In this document: one piece after another, positions 34,301 to 43,595 of the stretch | Layout of the letters: each line of letters begins with the position of its first letter | How positions within the stretch are numbered: the stretch's first letter is position 1 | Assembly (NCBI RefSeq): GCF_014207375.1 | Contig: NZ_JACHEE010000012.1 | Location: 62,001-126,000 of the forward strand | DNA length: 64,000 nucleotides | Origin: Arthrobacter sp. AZCC_0090 | GTDB taxonomy: Bacteria; Actinomycetota; Actinomycetes; Actinomycetales; Micrococcaceae | Direction: 5' to 3' | Program-made: the position numbers and the translations under genes | Notes under the pieces: model-generated | Told to the model about the DNA's origin: nothing | The model's input: only the letters and a program-made list of their open reading frames with translations | The model's database searches: none

Positions 34301-34829
34301 CGCCTGCTAGACGGTACTCGTTCAGCATTTCGTGGCGAAGCCGGAAGTCATTGGCCCCCAGAATGAATGAGGCCGTCGTGCTGCCTTGCGGGATTCTGAA
34401 CAGACACCTGACCCGATACACAACCAGGCTGTGCGAATCAAGGTGGGGGCGGCTTGCGCCGATCCATTGTGCCCCGTCCCAGGCGTACATGTTCTGGGCG
34501 AACATCGCTGTCTCGAACGTGGACACCGCGGACAGTTCACGGCCCTTGTTATCCCAGACCGTTACAGTCCATCGGTATTTGCCTTCGGGCGTCAGCTGAC
34601 AGTGCACTTCGCCGCAATTGCCGAAAGCAATCTCCTGGGAGCAAGCGGAACTGACGCGGCCCGAGTCCCACACGGGATCTCCGGCCGCGGTGGTTACTTC
34701 TATTTGGAAGTATTCCTGGCGATGATTGAAATCCTCAGATTCGAGCGCCCAGCCGAAACGCGGAGTGTCCGTATCAATGGCCAAAGGCCGAGTTAGCCGG
34801 TTGATGCGCAGATTTGTCAATCGAGCCAT
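31362..34829 (-). CDS. GH78 alpha-L-rhamnosidase
   Basis: An 1155-residue glycoside hydrolase without signal peptide, so probably cytoplasmic. Domain order fits GH78: N-terminal fibronectin-like region (LRINRLTRPLAIDTDTPRFGW), beta domains, and the (alpha/alpha)6 barrel with SIPTDCPQRNERMGW near residues 690-705. The Glu of the QRNER segment, expected to be the general acid, is present; the usual following G-D-A reads L-E-S. It removes alpha-rhamnose from plant glycosides. The gene interrupts the iac block between iacF and iacG and has no rhamnose or transport gene beside it, so it may be an insertion. Its base composition looks less GC-rich than the iac genes by eye. Confidence 0.9.
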   Translation of the reverse strand: MARLTNLRINRLTRPLAIDTDTPRFGWALESEDFNHRQEYFQIEVTTAAGDPVWDSGRVSSACSQEIAFGNCGEVHCQLTPEGKYRWTVTVWDNKGRELSAVSTFETAMFAQNMYAWDGAQWIGASRPHLDSHSLVVYRVRCLFRIPQGSTTASFILGANDFRLRHEMLNEYRLAGENHVRFSVDVSDPSKPAFRIFRLGYATGDRPDLPLIDINAGACATNLPELLPAQQAHQENEIELICESSTFKVRINGTYLLWNGSDILQVNPRGVDDVAAYPVLGEVGFQVLPAEQLDIRNYEIRNYRDPQEALFDSRDYHVFAQAGGVGIDGNCLAVHGGEDGRTIVRDPSRGALPILRRKFRAQREVTGAKIYITARGIYELRVNGERIGNDWFNPGSSDYRYTIEYSAYDISEQVRTGNNTLTVTLAPGWWADMMSFMETNTNFYGDRPSLLCKMVLDYSDGSSQTLVSSPGSWEVHTGGPTKNGSFFQGERYDARDELSLTDESRWGPAAVVMPLERNAQPQLVSKPDEPVSVFEVLESTPIGEARPSSDSWIYDMGVNMVGVPELTFDGREGQEIVIRTAEVLYPPLEEYLERDIDGLLMTENLREAMSTDVYTCREGLQKFTPRFTFHGYRYIQISGTRGPIPAANVKGIVLSSIAGITGTVSTSNPLLNQLADNIHRSQIGNFLSIPTDCPQRNERMGWLESVTEFARTSCFSSDVQKFYEHYLRIVRDSQVTEEILSSKTDAIGFYGPGSRLFNGDVVTGMYPSYAPAYDAYRSWGTPWSSAGVLLPFEVYSQYGTTSVIEQSFESMLTYLEAMEGLRMRGAKSISIDGGACGDWLSLDKPPYSYTDASIYVYMLGCFAKMATAIGEDEVASIYQSRHAAAKEEWNELYIDPETGSFRDDLTLVNVSQSSCSLALHFDLPLEKYSSSIFEALCEKVAEGYAGRPYCITTGLFTTPMINLVLSDHGRSDLAYRMIENTAFPSWLYPVTQGATSSWERWDSYTAEDGFGGNNAMNSFNHFSLGAVGAWLFNRVAGIDRDAESAGMQHFVLHPVPGGSLTHASAAVMTDYGRIQVQWTRDDEGRSWHCRLRIPANMSARIELPWAPHSAHSSVPADVNVVDDKNRHFQVPSGSWHLSVDQELLVIEKSPEKFTA

Positions 34830-34938
34830 GGTTCTTAGTCGACCTCTTCTTCAATCTTGAATTCGAACCAGAATGTTCTCGGCCGGAGCGCTCGGGACCG
34901 GACTGGTCGTGACCTCAGGTATGTCAGGCAAGCGGCTG

Positions 34939-35898
34939 TCAGAATAGCTCCAGAACCAGCCTGGGGGATTTTGACCGGGAAACGCAGGCCGCGATCTGGT
35001 CGTTGGCGTTCTTTTCGCTGCTGGACATGCACTGGTCTCGATGGTCCGGTTCGCCTTTCAGGACGCCCATGATGCATGTGCCGCAGATCCCTTCCTGGCA
35101 CGATGTGTCCACTTCGACCCCGTTATCCGCGAGGACCTGCACGATGGACTGACCAACGGGCACCTCATAGACCTCGTCGTCGAGTTCCACCTCAAAAGGG
35201 GTATCGCCGGCTGTGTCCACGGGCTCGGCGGCCTGGAAGTGCTCGATATGGACGTTGTCCTCAGGAATCACGGAAGCCGCGCTTTCCCGTACGCGCTCCA
35301 TGAACCCCTGGGGTCCGCAGGTATAGACGTGCGAGGCAGCGCTGAGGCCCGCGAACGCGTTGCTTAGGACGGCAGGCTGTTCCTCGCGCTTCAGCCCGAA
35401 GTGGAAAAGGACGCGTTCGCCGAAACCACTTCGCTCGGCGAGGAGATCGCAGAAGGCGGCATCCTCACGGGAACGGGCAAAGTAGTGCAACTCGAACTCT
35501 TCGCCCTCCTTATGCAGGTGGTAGGCGATGCTGATCATCGGGGTGACGCCGATGCCCGCCGCCACCAGGATGTGCCGGTCGGCACCTTCGGCGACAGACA
35601 AGAGATTGCGCGGGGCGCTGATCTCCAGCTCGTGGCCTACCTGGACCTGGTCATGGAGTGCCAGCGAACCGCCACGTGACTCCGGTTCGAGCTTGACTGC
35701 GACGACGTAGTCGTCGAGTTCCTCCGGTGGACTGCACAGCGAGTACTGGCGCACCACAGCCGTCGGGCCGAGGACGTCGATGTGCGCGCCCGCCGGATAG
35801 GGATCGAACGGTGCCCCATCCGTGCGCTTCAGGCGGAAAGACTTGATGTTGCTGGTTTCCTCCAGCACTTCGGTTACTCGTACCTTGAACATACCCAT
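34939..35898 (-). CDS. iacF: Rieske oxygenase reductase, IacF-like
   Basis: A 319-residue flavin/[2Fe-2S] reductase, ATG 35898 after AAAGGAG. Domains: flavin (RQYSLCSPPEEL), NAD (LVAAGIGVTPMISIAYHLH, YTCGPQGFM), and ferredoxin (CQEGICGTCIMGVLKGE, final Cys in AACVSRS). It transfers electrons to IacC-IacD. It is last in the iacA-B-I-C-D-E-F run, the same order as in known proteobacterial iac operons. Clearly paralogous to the reductase at 20898-21854. Confidence 0.9.
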   Translation of the reverse strand: MGMFKVRVTEVLEETSNIKSFRLKRTDGAPFDPYPAGAHIDVLGPTAVVRQYSLCSPPEELDDYVVAVKLEPESRGGSLALHDQVQVGHELEISAPRNLLSVAEGADRHILVAAGIGVTPMISIAYHLHKEGEEFELHYFARSREDAAFCDLLAERSGFGERVLFHFGLKREEQPAVLSNAFAGLSAASHVYTCGPQGFMERVRESAASVIPEDNVHIEHFQAAEPVDTAGDTPFEVELDDEVYEVPVGQSIVQVLADNGVEVDTSCQEGICGTCIMGVLKGEPDHRDQCMSSSEKNANDQIAACVSRSKSPRLVLELF

Positions 35899-35946
35899 GG
35901 GGCAACGCTCCTTTCTTCTGTCAGCTTGTAAATGGGCCGGCCGGCC

Positions 35947-36705
35947 CTAGCGCATGTAGAGGCCGCCGTTGATGTCCCAGCAGGCTCCCGTGACGGAGGA
36001 TGCGCCGGGGGAGGCCAAGAGGGCCACGGTGTCTGCGATGAACTCGGCGTCTCCGAAGCGGCCTACCGGAATGTTGGCCTTGATGGTGTCCAACTTGTCC
36101 GGGTCGACCGTTTCATAGACCACCGGCAGGTCTAGCGGCCCGGGGGATACGGCGTTGACGGTGACGCCCGAGGATGCGAACTCCCGGGCGAACACCTTGG
36201 TCAGGGTGGAGACACCGCCCTTGGAGGCTGCATAGTGGGCTCCGGTGGCGGTGCCGCCGTTGTGGCCTGCCAGCGAGTGGATGTTGATGATCCGGCCGTA
36301 GCCGCGGTCCCGGAAGTGCGGACCGAACACCTGGCAGCCCAGGAAGGTGCCGTTGAGGTTGATCTCTACGTTCGCGGAGAACTCCTCCGGAGTGATCTCC
36401 AGCAAAGGCGCGACTTGGGAACGTCCGGCATTGTTCACCAGCACATCTGTGCCGCCCCACTTTTCAACAAGGAGGTCCCGAACGGCCTCGAAGTCGGCCT
36501 TTTTCCGGACATCCAGGGCGCCGGCCCAAACGGTTTCCCCGGAAAGATCCAGACTGTCCGCGATGGGTTGTACGGAGGCAGCGCTGGTGCCGGTGATGGC
36601 CACCCTGAAGCCTTCCTTGTGCAGCTTGCGGGCGATGACTTCACCGAGGCCGCGGGCGGCACCGGTGACCAGCGCGACATGGCTCACTGTAGGTCCGAAG
36701 TTCAT
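35947..36705 (-). CDS. iacE: Short-chain dehydrogenase, IacE-like
   Basis: A 252-residue SDR starting at ATG 36705 (MNFGPTVSHVALVTGAARGLG). Motifs: TGAARGLG, NNAG, Ser in NIHSLAGH, YAASKGG, and NAVSPGPLD. IacE works with IacA in early conversion of indole-3-acetate toward dioxindole-3-acetate in characterised iac systems. The gene starts seven bases after the iacD stop. The assignment to iacE rests on position plus fold. Confidence 0.85.
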   Translation of the reverse strand: MNFGPTVSHVALVTGAARGLGEVIARKLHKEGFRVAITGTSAASVQPIADSLDLSGETVWAGALDVRKKADFEAVRDLLVEKWGGTDVLVNNAGRSQVAPLLEITPEEFSANVEINLNGTFLGCQVFGPHFRDRGYGRIINIHSLAGHNGGTATGAHYAASKGGVSTLTKVFAREFASSGVTVNAVSPGPLDLPVVYETVDPDKLDTIKANIPVGRFGDAEFIADTVALLASPGASSVTGACWDINGGLYMR

Positions 36706-36712
36706 GGTGATC

Positions 36713-37270
36713 CTAGAGGAGGAAGCCGGAAGCGTTGACGGCGGAGTCGGAGTTGACCAGTCGGATGAGTTTAAGCTCGATCCGGGCATCGTCCCCGGTG
36801 AAGCGGATACGGTGCGTGAGGTCCGCCCCGAGCATCTGGAACCTGTCCCGCTTGAAACCCACCAGGACCTGCGCCGAGCGCAGCGTGACGGTGTCCTCGG
36901 TGATCCCTTCCACGGTGAAACGGGAGATGGTTCGTGAGGTGCGGGCGGCGGCGACGGCGGACATCGAGTACCCCTGCACTAGGCGGGTGACACGCATGTG
37001 GCGCATCCGCGCGTCGTCGTACACCATGTTCAGGGACGACTCGAAGTCCTCAGTGTCCGGATCGACAGGGATGACGTACTTGCCATCCTCCGTGTAGAGC
37101 GTTTGCCAGGCCTCGTAGTCCTTGTCGTCCAGCAGTTGGGCCTCGCGCCAGATGAGTTCGATGGCACGGCCCACGAGGGGATCGGACAGCCGGCCAAGCC
37201 CCAGGTCGAACGGCTGGAGTGCCGGACGGTTGTCGATGGCGGCCACTTCTTCGACGGTCTCAGTTTTCAT
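36713..37270 (-). CDS. iacD: Rieske oxygenase beta subunit, IacD-like
   Basis: A 185-residue NTF2-fold small subunit: AIELIWREAQLLDDKDYEAWQTLYTEDGKYVIPV, then SLNMVYDDARMRHMRVTRL and the C-terminal DARIELKLIRLVNSD. The start ATG 37270 overlaps the 3' end of iacC by 11 bases, so the two subunits are translated together. Confidence 0.88.
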   Translation of the reverse strand: MKTETVEEVAAIDNRPALQPFDLGLGRLSDPLVGRAIELIWREAQLLDDKDYEAWQTLYTEDGKYVIPVDPDTEDFESSLNMVYDDARMRHMRVTRLVQGYSMSAVAAARTSRTISRFTVEGITEDTVTLRSAQVLVGFKRDRFQMLGADLTHRIRFTGDDARIELKLIRLVNSDSAVNASGFLL

Positions 37271-38540
37271 CGCTCATCATCCTTTTCCACATTGCGTACG
37301 ATTCGCGCATGCCGGTTTCGTCCGTCACATGCGAGGTCTTCCAGCCTTCGTCCACGGTCACTTCACGGCCCAAGCCGCGGTTTACCAGGATCGGCATGTC
37401 GGGGTTTGCCACGGCGCCGCGCTGTACCCGGTCCCAGGCCTCGGAGTCATCTGACGTGCCGAAACCGAAGGGCCCTTGGAAGTGCTCGTGGATGCGCAGG
37501 CGCTCGCGGTTTACGCTTTCTGGGCCGCCGTCGAGGCCAAGGGCCATGTGTTGGATTTCGGTTTCGTTGACTGAGATGGGGCGCAGGACCCGGAAGAAGG
37601 ACATGGACAGTGAAAGGTTTGGGAACAGGTTCAGGTTGTAGCCCGCGCCGTGCATGGACCGGATGATGCGGCGGACCTGCTCCGGCGGCATGGTCTTGGA
37701 GAGCTCATCGATGATGTGGCGGAAGCGTTCCTGCAGTTCCTCGGTGCCGTCGTCCTCTTCCAGGTCCACGTGTTCGGGGACCATGACGGCTACGCTGTGT
37801 CCGTTGCCGAGGGCGTGGGTGACCGCGTTCTCATCTGTCATGAAGGACAGCATGTCGGCCGTCTCGGCATCCACGGAGGCCATCCAGGAGCGGTGGACGA
37901 TGGGGAAGTGGTAGCCGTCAGTGGTGTTTTCGAGCTGGATCTTCCAGTTGCCGTTGAAGCGGAATTTGTGCTCGCCTTGGACCTTGACGGGGAAACCGGC
38001 ACCTTGCTTCATGAAGCGGTCGATCCAGATCTTCGCATCTCCGAGGAACTCCTCGAGCGGCTCGATGTCGGGTTTGAAGCTGGCGAAAATGAGGCCGTTG
38101 TAGCTTTCGACGCGCAGGCGCTGCAAGGGCAGGTCGCGCTTTTCGGTCACGCCCTCGTAGCCGTCCGGATATGGAATGCCGCGAAGGTTACCCTCCAGCG
38201 AATAGGACCAGGAGTGGTACGGGCAGGTGAAGCCGTTCGCCTTGCCCTTGGGGACCTCGCAGACGCTGGCGCCGCGGTGGCGGCAGCGGTTGAGCAGGAC
38301 GTTGAAATTGCCTTTGCGGTCGCGGTTCACGATCACCGGCTGCAGGCCGATGTGAGACATCTTGAAGCTGCCGGCCTCCGGGATTTCGCTCTCATGCGCC
38401 ACCCAGACCCACGTGCTGTAGAAGATCTTTTCCATCTCCCAGTCGAAGATCTCCGGATCGGTGTAGAGCTGTGCGGCGACCCGGTCGCCCGCAGCCAGGC
38501 TGGCGAACCCGCCGGCCTTCTCTGACGTTGGTGAAGTCAT
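37260..38540 (-). CDS. iacC: Rieske oxygenase alpha subunit, IacC-like
   Basis: A 426-residue catalytic subunit, ATG 38540 behind AAGGAG. Rieske ligands are C86-x-H88 (CRHRG) and C106-x2-H109 (CPYHSW). Mononuclear iron site: H211 and H216 in DGYHFPIVH, with bridging D208. In known iac pathways IacC with IacD and IacF processes the dioxindole-3-acetate stage toward catechol. It shares its overall layout with the ipfA-like alpha subunit at 11834-13135 but is clearly diverged. Confidence 0.9.
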   Translation of the reverse strand: MTSPTSEKAGGFASLAAGDRVAAQLYTDPEIFDWEMEKIFYSTWVWVAHESEIPEAGSFKMSHIGLQPVIVNRDRKGNFNVLLNRCRHRGASVCEVPKGKANGFTCPYHSWSYSLEGNLRGIPYPDGYEGVTEKRDLPLQRLRVESYNGLIFASFKPDIEPLEEFLGDAKIWIDRFMKQGAGFPVKVQGEHKFRFNGNWKIQLENTTDGYHFPIVHRSWMASVDAETADMLSFMTDENAVTHALGNGHSVAVMVPEHVDLEEDDGTEELQERFRHIIDELSKTMPPEQVRRIIRSMHGAGYNLNLFPNLSLSMSFFRVLRPISVNETEIQHMALGLDGGPESVNRERLRIHEHFQGPFGFGTSDDSEAWDRVQRGAVANPDMPILVNRGLGREVTVDEGWKTSHVTDETGMRESYAMWKRMMSDEN

Positions 38541-38568
38541 TAGGTACTCCTTGGTATCTTTCTCGGTG

Positions 38569-39066
38569 CTAGGCATGGACGGGGTTGACGAGATCGGAGG
38601 TGAACAGCTTTTCGGTGCGGAAATGGGAGATGCGGGCGGCACCGCCGGCATACTCAAAATCGACCGTGAGGCGGGCCGAGATCAGCTCCGTGGCGCCGCC
38701 GTCGTACTCCGAAAGCTGCTGCATGATCCACTGGCCGCTGGCGGTGCCGTCGCCGGCTGGGGCGACGCTGCCGTTGCCCAGCAGATGGACGTTGCGTTTG
38801 AAGTGCGACGACGGCGGGAGGAAGTCCGCGAGCATCGAGAGGATCGCGGGACGACCTTCCAGACGGCCGAACTTCCCGGTGTATTCGGGGCCGATGCCTT
38901 CCCAGACCGCATGCTCGGTGAATAGCGAGGCCATGTCATCCCTGTGGAAGGAAGGCCGCGGGACGTCGCACAGGTCCATGTAGCGGGAGAGCGTGGCCCG
39001 TGCCGCTTCCTGGAACTCCAGGACCGCCAAGCGCTCGGCCAACGTGGCTGCCGTGTCGCCTGCCAT
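38569..39066 (-). CDS. iacI: SnoaL/NTF2-like protein, IacI-like
   Basis: A 165-residue NTF2-fold protein starting at ATG 39066 (MAGDTAATLAERLAVLEFQEAA). Features: RYMDLCDVPRPSFHRDDMASLFTEHAVWEG, SSHFKRNVHLLGNG, and RISHFRTEKLFTSDLVNPVHA. The upstream extension to 39306 is a shadow. It occupies the position of iacI between iacB and iacC. Its function is not established; it may be a hydratase or isomerase, or an extra oxygenase subunit. Confidence 0.8.
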   Translation of the reverse strand: MAGDTAATLAERLAVLEFQEAARATLSRYMDLCDVPRPSFHRDDMASLFTEHAVWEGIGPEYTGKFGRLEGRPAILSMLADFLPPSSHFKRNVHLLGNGSVAPAGDGTASGQWIMQQLSEYDGGATELISARLTVDFEYAGGAARISHFRTEKLFTSDLVNPVHA

Positions 39067-39070
39067 GTGG

Positions 39071-39451
39071 CTAGCCAGCCGTTTCGACGTCGTCGCGGAT
39101 GGCCAGGGCTCGGCCGATGCGCGCCTCGATCTTGGCGTACCGCCACAGGGCGTACTGGCCCACCACGGTGGTCCGGAAGAGGTTGCAGGCTGCCTTGACG
39201 GTCTCTTGGGTGTCAACGTCGGCAAGGATGTAGCACGTCCACGGCCAGCCGTCCGACGGTCCCACCATGTGGGAATCGTCATCCAAATTGCCGATGACGT
39301 TGACACCGGGCATGCGAGACATCTCGGACATCATTCCGGAGAAGGCAGTCCAGACCGTGCCGATTTCGCTTTTGGGCAGATCGAAGAAGTTCTGGTTGAT
39401 GCCAATGCAGAACAGCACGCGCAGCGGCTGTGTGGTTGGGGTTTCGCTCAT
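39071..39451 (-). CDS. iacB: IacB-like small protein
   Basis: A 126-residue protein, LRVLFCIGINQNFFDLPKSEIGTVW, GVNVIGNLDDDSHMVGPSDGWPWTCYILADVD. No membrane segment. The pattern suggests a dimeric alpha/beta barrel. It lies between iacA and iacI exactly as iacB does in known loci, which is the main reason for the name. Its biochemical role is not firmly known; a part in dioxindole-acetate chemistry has been considered. Confidence 0.75.
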   Translation of the reverse strand: MSETPTTQPLRVLFCIGINQNFFDLPKSEIGTVWTAFSGMMSEMSRMPGVNVIGNLDDDSHMVGPSDGWPWTCYILADVDTQETVKAACNLFRTTVVGQYALWRYAKIEARIGRALAIRDDVETAG

Positions 39452-39473
39452 GTCAGTTCCTTGGGGTGCGATA

Positions 39474-40613
39474 TCAGATGAAGGCAGGGATCGACGGCGG
39501 GACGTCCATCAGGACAGCGCCCGCGCCGTCGTAGATCCCGTCGCCCAGAAAGGCGTGCTGCGTGACGACCGACGCGTCGCGCAGATAGCGCTGCATCGGG
39601 TTCGTGTCGTAGATGGCAGCCGTTCCGGAGAGAGTGTAGGCAGTATGCACGGCCTTGGCGCCGACCCGGGCCACGTGGGTGGACGCCAGGCGCAACAGCG
39701 CCTTTTGCTTGTCCGTGGCCGGGTCGCCAGCCTCCACCGTGGCGTACACCTCATCGGAGATCTCGTAGAAGAACGCCCGTGCCGAGCGAAGTTCCGCCTC
39801 GGCTTTGGCAACGTCCATCCGGTAGTATGCCCTGTCTGCAAGCTTGGGTGCACCGGTAATTCCGGTGCGTCCGCTGCCCGTGCTGATGGCGTAGTCCAGG
39901 GCTGCGCGGCCCGCGCCGAGATTGACGACCGCGAGTACCTGGGCTGCGTAGGCAATGGCGGGGTAGCGGTACAAGGGCTCGTCAACGGTGGGCTCGCCGC
40001 CGCGGACAAAAGTCCATTCGTCCCGCACCACCTGGCCGGTGACTCTCAGGTCATGGCTGCCCGTGCCGTTGAGGCCGATGACGTCCCAGTTCTCAACGAT
40101 CTCGACTTGCTCGGGGCGGAGCAGGGCGGTCAGCGGCTTGCCGCCGGTGTGTTCGTTCCCCACGAGTCCAACGCCAAGGATGTCGGCGCCTCTGCAGCCG
40201 CTGGAGAACTTCCATTCACCCGCTACATTCCAGCCGTCGTCACTGCGTTCGGCCTTCTGCACGGGATAAAGTCCCCCGGCAAATGCGACGTCGGGGCCGT
40301 CTCCGTAGAGCTCGGCCTGGGTAGCGAGGGGGAGGGCAGCCAGGTAGACAGAGGAGCCAAAGCTGGCCACCCAGCCTGCTGAGGCATCCACCGCGGAGAT
40401 TTTTTCGATGATCCGAAGAAACCGGCTCGGCGGAAGGGCATCGCCGCCGAAGCGCCGCGGAGTGGCGGCACGGTAGATACCCACCTTCTTGAATTCCGAA
40501 ATGATGTCCCGAGGGACAAACTTCTTTTCTCCGAATTCTTCCCGGCGCCGGGCGATGACTTCGAGCACGCCGTCGAGGGTGGTTTGCGGGGCGGTATCCA
40601 GAACGTCGGTCAT
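39474..40613 (-). CDS. iacA: Flavin-dependent monooxygenase of the acyl-CoA-dehydrogenase fold, IacA-like
   Basis: A 379-residue group D flavin monooxygenase/acyl-CoA-dehydrogenase-fold protein: EEFGEKKFVPRDIISEFKK, ATPRRFGGDALPPSRFLRII, ASAGWVASFG, WKFSSGCRGADILG, and C-terminal AIYDTNPMQRYLRDASVVTQHAF. IacA uses reduced flavin from IacG to hydroxylate indole-3-acetate. It is the first gene of the A-B-I-C-D-E-F run; its promoter faces that of the histidine kinase across 109 bases. Confidence 0.9.
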   Translation of the reverse strand: MTDVLDTAPQTTLDGVLEVIARRREEFGEKKFVPRDIISEFKKVGIYRAATPRRFGGDALPPSRFLRIIEKISAVDASAGWVASFGSSVYLAALPLATQAELYGDGPDVAFAGGLYPVQKAERSDDGWNVAGEWKFSSGCRGADILGVGLVGNEHTGGKPLTALLRPEQVEIVENWDVIGLNGTGSHDLRVTGQVVRDEWTFVRGGEPTVDEPLYRYPAIAYAAQVLAVVNLGAGRAALDYAISTGSGRTGITGAPKLADRAYYRMDVAKAEAELRSARAFFYEISDEVYATVEAGDPATDKQKALLRLASTHVARVGAKAVHTAYTLSGTAAIYDTNPMQRYLRDASVVTQHAFLGDGIYDGAGAVLMDVPPSIPAFI

Positions 40614-40637
40614 CGAATTTCTCCAATCAATACTGCG

Positions 40638-40691
40638 GACAAATGTCTTCTGGCATTAAGAGTATTTGTCGGGCCGATTGCCTTCAATCGG
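40638..40691. promoter_or_regulatory. Two inverted repeats in the iacA / kinase divergent promoter
   Basis: GACAAAT (40638-40644) pairs with ATTTGTC (40664-40670). Next to it CCGATTG-CCTT-CAATCGG (40674-40691) is a perfect 7-bp repeat with a 4-base spacer. Both fill the short gap between iacA and the kinase and are candidate regulator sites; the second could also be a small hairpin. Confidence 0.4.
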
Positions 40692-40722
40692 TGATTCGTA
40701 GCCGTGAACCAAGGAAATACCA

Positions 40723-42309
40723 ATGAAAAGTAAAGGAAATACCTATGCGGGAAATGGCGTTCACGCGCTAAGATTGTTTGTGCCTATTTCCTCGGAGAGT
40801 GAAGCTCCCTCAGCGTCCGGCGAGCCGATCCCCGCCGTCGAAGACTACGAGCGTCTTGTCCAGTCGTTGAGTTACTGCATCCTGATCCATGACGCCGTCA
40901 CCAAGGACATCCTCTGGGCCAACCAGGCTGCCTGCGACATGCTGGGCTTCACCTTGGAGGAATTGAAACCGCTCAAGGCGCCGGACATGAGTAGCGCGGA
41001 TTCCCGATTCCGCCGCTCGGTGGGTGTGCAATGGCTTCAGGATGCGGCCGACCACGGAATCAGCAGAACCGAGTGGATGTACCGGTCCAAGACCGGGCGC
41101 GAATTCCTGACCGAAGCCATTGCAGTCCGGGTCGAACTGACAGCCGGCGAGGCCATCATGGTTCAGTTCCGGGACATCGAAAAAGAAGAGTCCCTGAAAT
41201 CGGACCTACAGCGGACAGAGGGGCGTTTGCAGGCGTTCCTGCGGCGCATGGCTGAGGGCATCCTCGTTCTGGACTGGGAGGGCCGCATCACTTTCGCCAG
41301 TGGTGCAGCAGCGGGTCAGTTGGGGCATGAAGTGGAGGAACTGCTGGGGGAGAGCTTCGTCGAACTTTGCACCCTCTCCTCGAGGCCTGCCCTGGAGAAA
41401 GCTCTGGCCAGGGACCCCGCTGACGGATCCTCCTCGAGTCTGCGCATCGAAGTTGGGCATCCCGACGGTCCCACCAAATGGTTCGGCGTCAGCTGCCAGT
41501 ACCTAGCACTTGAAAAGGACCTCACCGGTGCCATGCTGCTGCTCCAGGACATTACGGAGCAGGTTGCGGCCGAAGAAGAGCACCGGCGGGATCTTGAGCA
41601 CCTGAATTACCTGGGACGGTACAACGCGATGGGCGATATGGCCATGGCGATCGCCCACGAGCTCGGCCAGCCACTTGCGGCAGCAACGAACTTCGTGGAG
41701 GGAGTGTCTCGTCGGGTAAGGGATCCCGAGAGTAGCATTAATGATCTTCTTTACGGGCTGGATAATGCCCGGCTGCAAATCGACCGGGCAAACCAGATCG
41801 TGAAGAGCCTGCGCGATTTCGTCGTGCAGCTGGAGCATTCCGAACAAGTGGTGGACCTGAATGAAATCGTCGGGGATTGCCTGTATTTCATACGGCTGCG
41901 GGCCGATCAACAAGAGACGGAATTGCAGCTGGTCCTGAGCGGGGACCCGATCTGGATCCGCTGCGAGAAGGTCCTCACGGGGCAGGTGATCCTGAACCTT
42001 TGCCATAACGCCATCGACGAGATGTCTGGCTGGCCGCAGCGCGAGCGGCACGTCGTCATCACGACGTACGCTACCGAGACGGCCGGCGTTTTCCGGGTGG
42101 CCGATCGCGGCAAAGGCCTGTCCCACATTCCGGACGGCCGCATCTTCGACGGAGCTTTCACCTCAAAGTCCACTGGAAGCGGCATTGGCCTAGCTCTCAG
42201 CCACCGCATTATCACGCGCCAGCACGGCCGAATCTACGCCGAGGAAAATGAGTCCAGGGGTGCCTCGTTCACGTTCGAATTACCTTTGGCCAGAGACGTT
42301 GGCTCATGA
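40723..42309 (+). CDS. Soluble PAS-PAS histidine kinase (FixL/StyS-like)
   Basis: A 528-residue sensor without membrane segments, so it senses a cytoplasmic signal, perhaps indole-3-acetate itself. Domains: PAS 1 (~45-155, CILIHDAVTKDILWANQAACDMLGF), PAS 2 (~165-285, GILVLDWEGRITFASGAA), dimerisation with His312 in AIAHELGQPLAAATN, and the ATPase with N-box LNLCHNAIDEM, ADRGKG and GSGIGLALS. No heme motif was identified. The start follows AAGGAA. Predicted partner is the FixJ-like regulator at 30688-31308. Confidence 0.9.
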   Translation: MKSKGNTYAGNGVHALRLFVPISSESEAPSASGEPIPAVEDYERLVQSLSYCILIHDAVTKDILWANQAACDMLGFTLEELKPLKAPDMSSADSRFRRSVGVQWLQDAADHGISRTEWMYRSKTGREFLTEAIAVRVELTAGEAIMVQFRDIEKEESLKSDLQRTEGRLQAFLRRMAEGILVLDWEGRITFASGAAAGQLGHEVEELLGESFVELCTLSSRPALEKALARDPADGSSSSLRIEVGHPDGPTKWFGVSCQYLALEKDLTGAMLLLQDITEQVAAEEEHRRDLEHLNYLGRYNAMGDMAMAIAHELGQPLAAATNFVEGVSRRVRDPESSINDLLYGLDNARLQIDRANQIVKSLRDFVVQLEHSEQVVDLNEIVGDCLYFIRLRADQQETELQLVLSGDPIWIRCEKVLTGQVILNLCHNAIDEMSGWPQRERHVVITTYATETAGVFRVADRGKGLSHIPDGRIFDGAFTSKSTGSGIGLALSHRIITRQHGRIYAEENESRGASFTFELPLARDVGS

Positions 42310-42343
42310 GGTGACAACCAGTGGGCCGATTTTTGGGATTCAA

Positions 42344-42387
42344 CGTCATGGACCCCTGAGCGGTGGGGCGCTCAAGGGTCCATGACG
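42344..42387. terminator. 19-bp hairpin terminator after the kinase gene
   Basis: The arm 42344-42362 pairs with 42369-42387 (18 Watson-Crick pairs and one G-U), loop of six bases. It lies between the ends of the kinase (plus) and a dehydrogenase (minus) gene, and so can serve both. Confidence 0.8.
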
Positions 42388-42425
42388 TCGGGTTTACGTT
42401 TGCGATGCTCGTTAGGTCCTAATGT

Positions 42426-43591
<1,166 letters not shown>

Positions 43592-43595
<4 letters not shown>

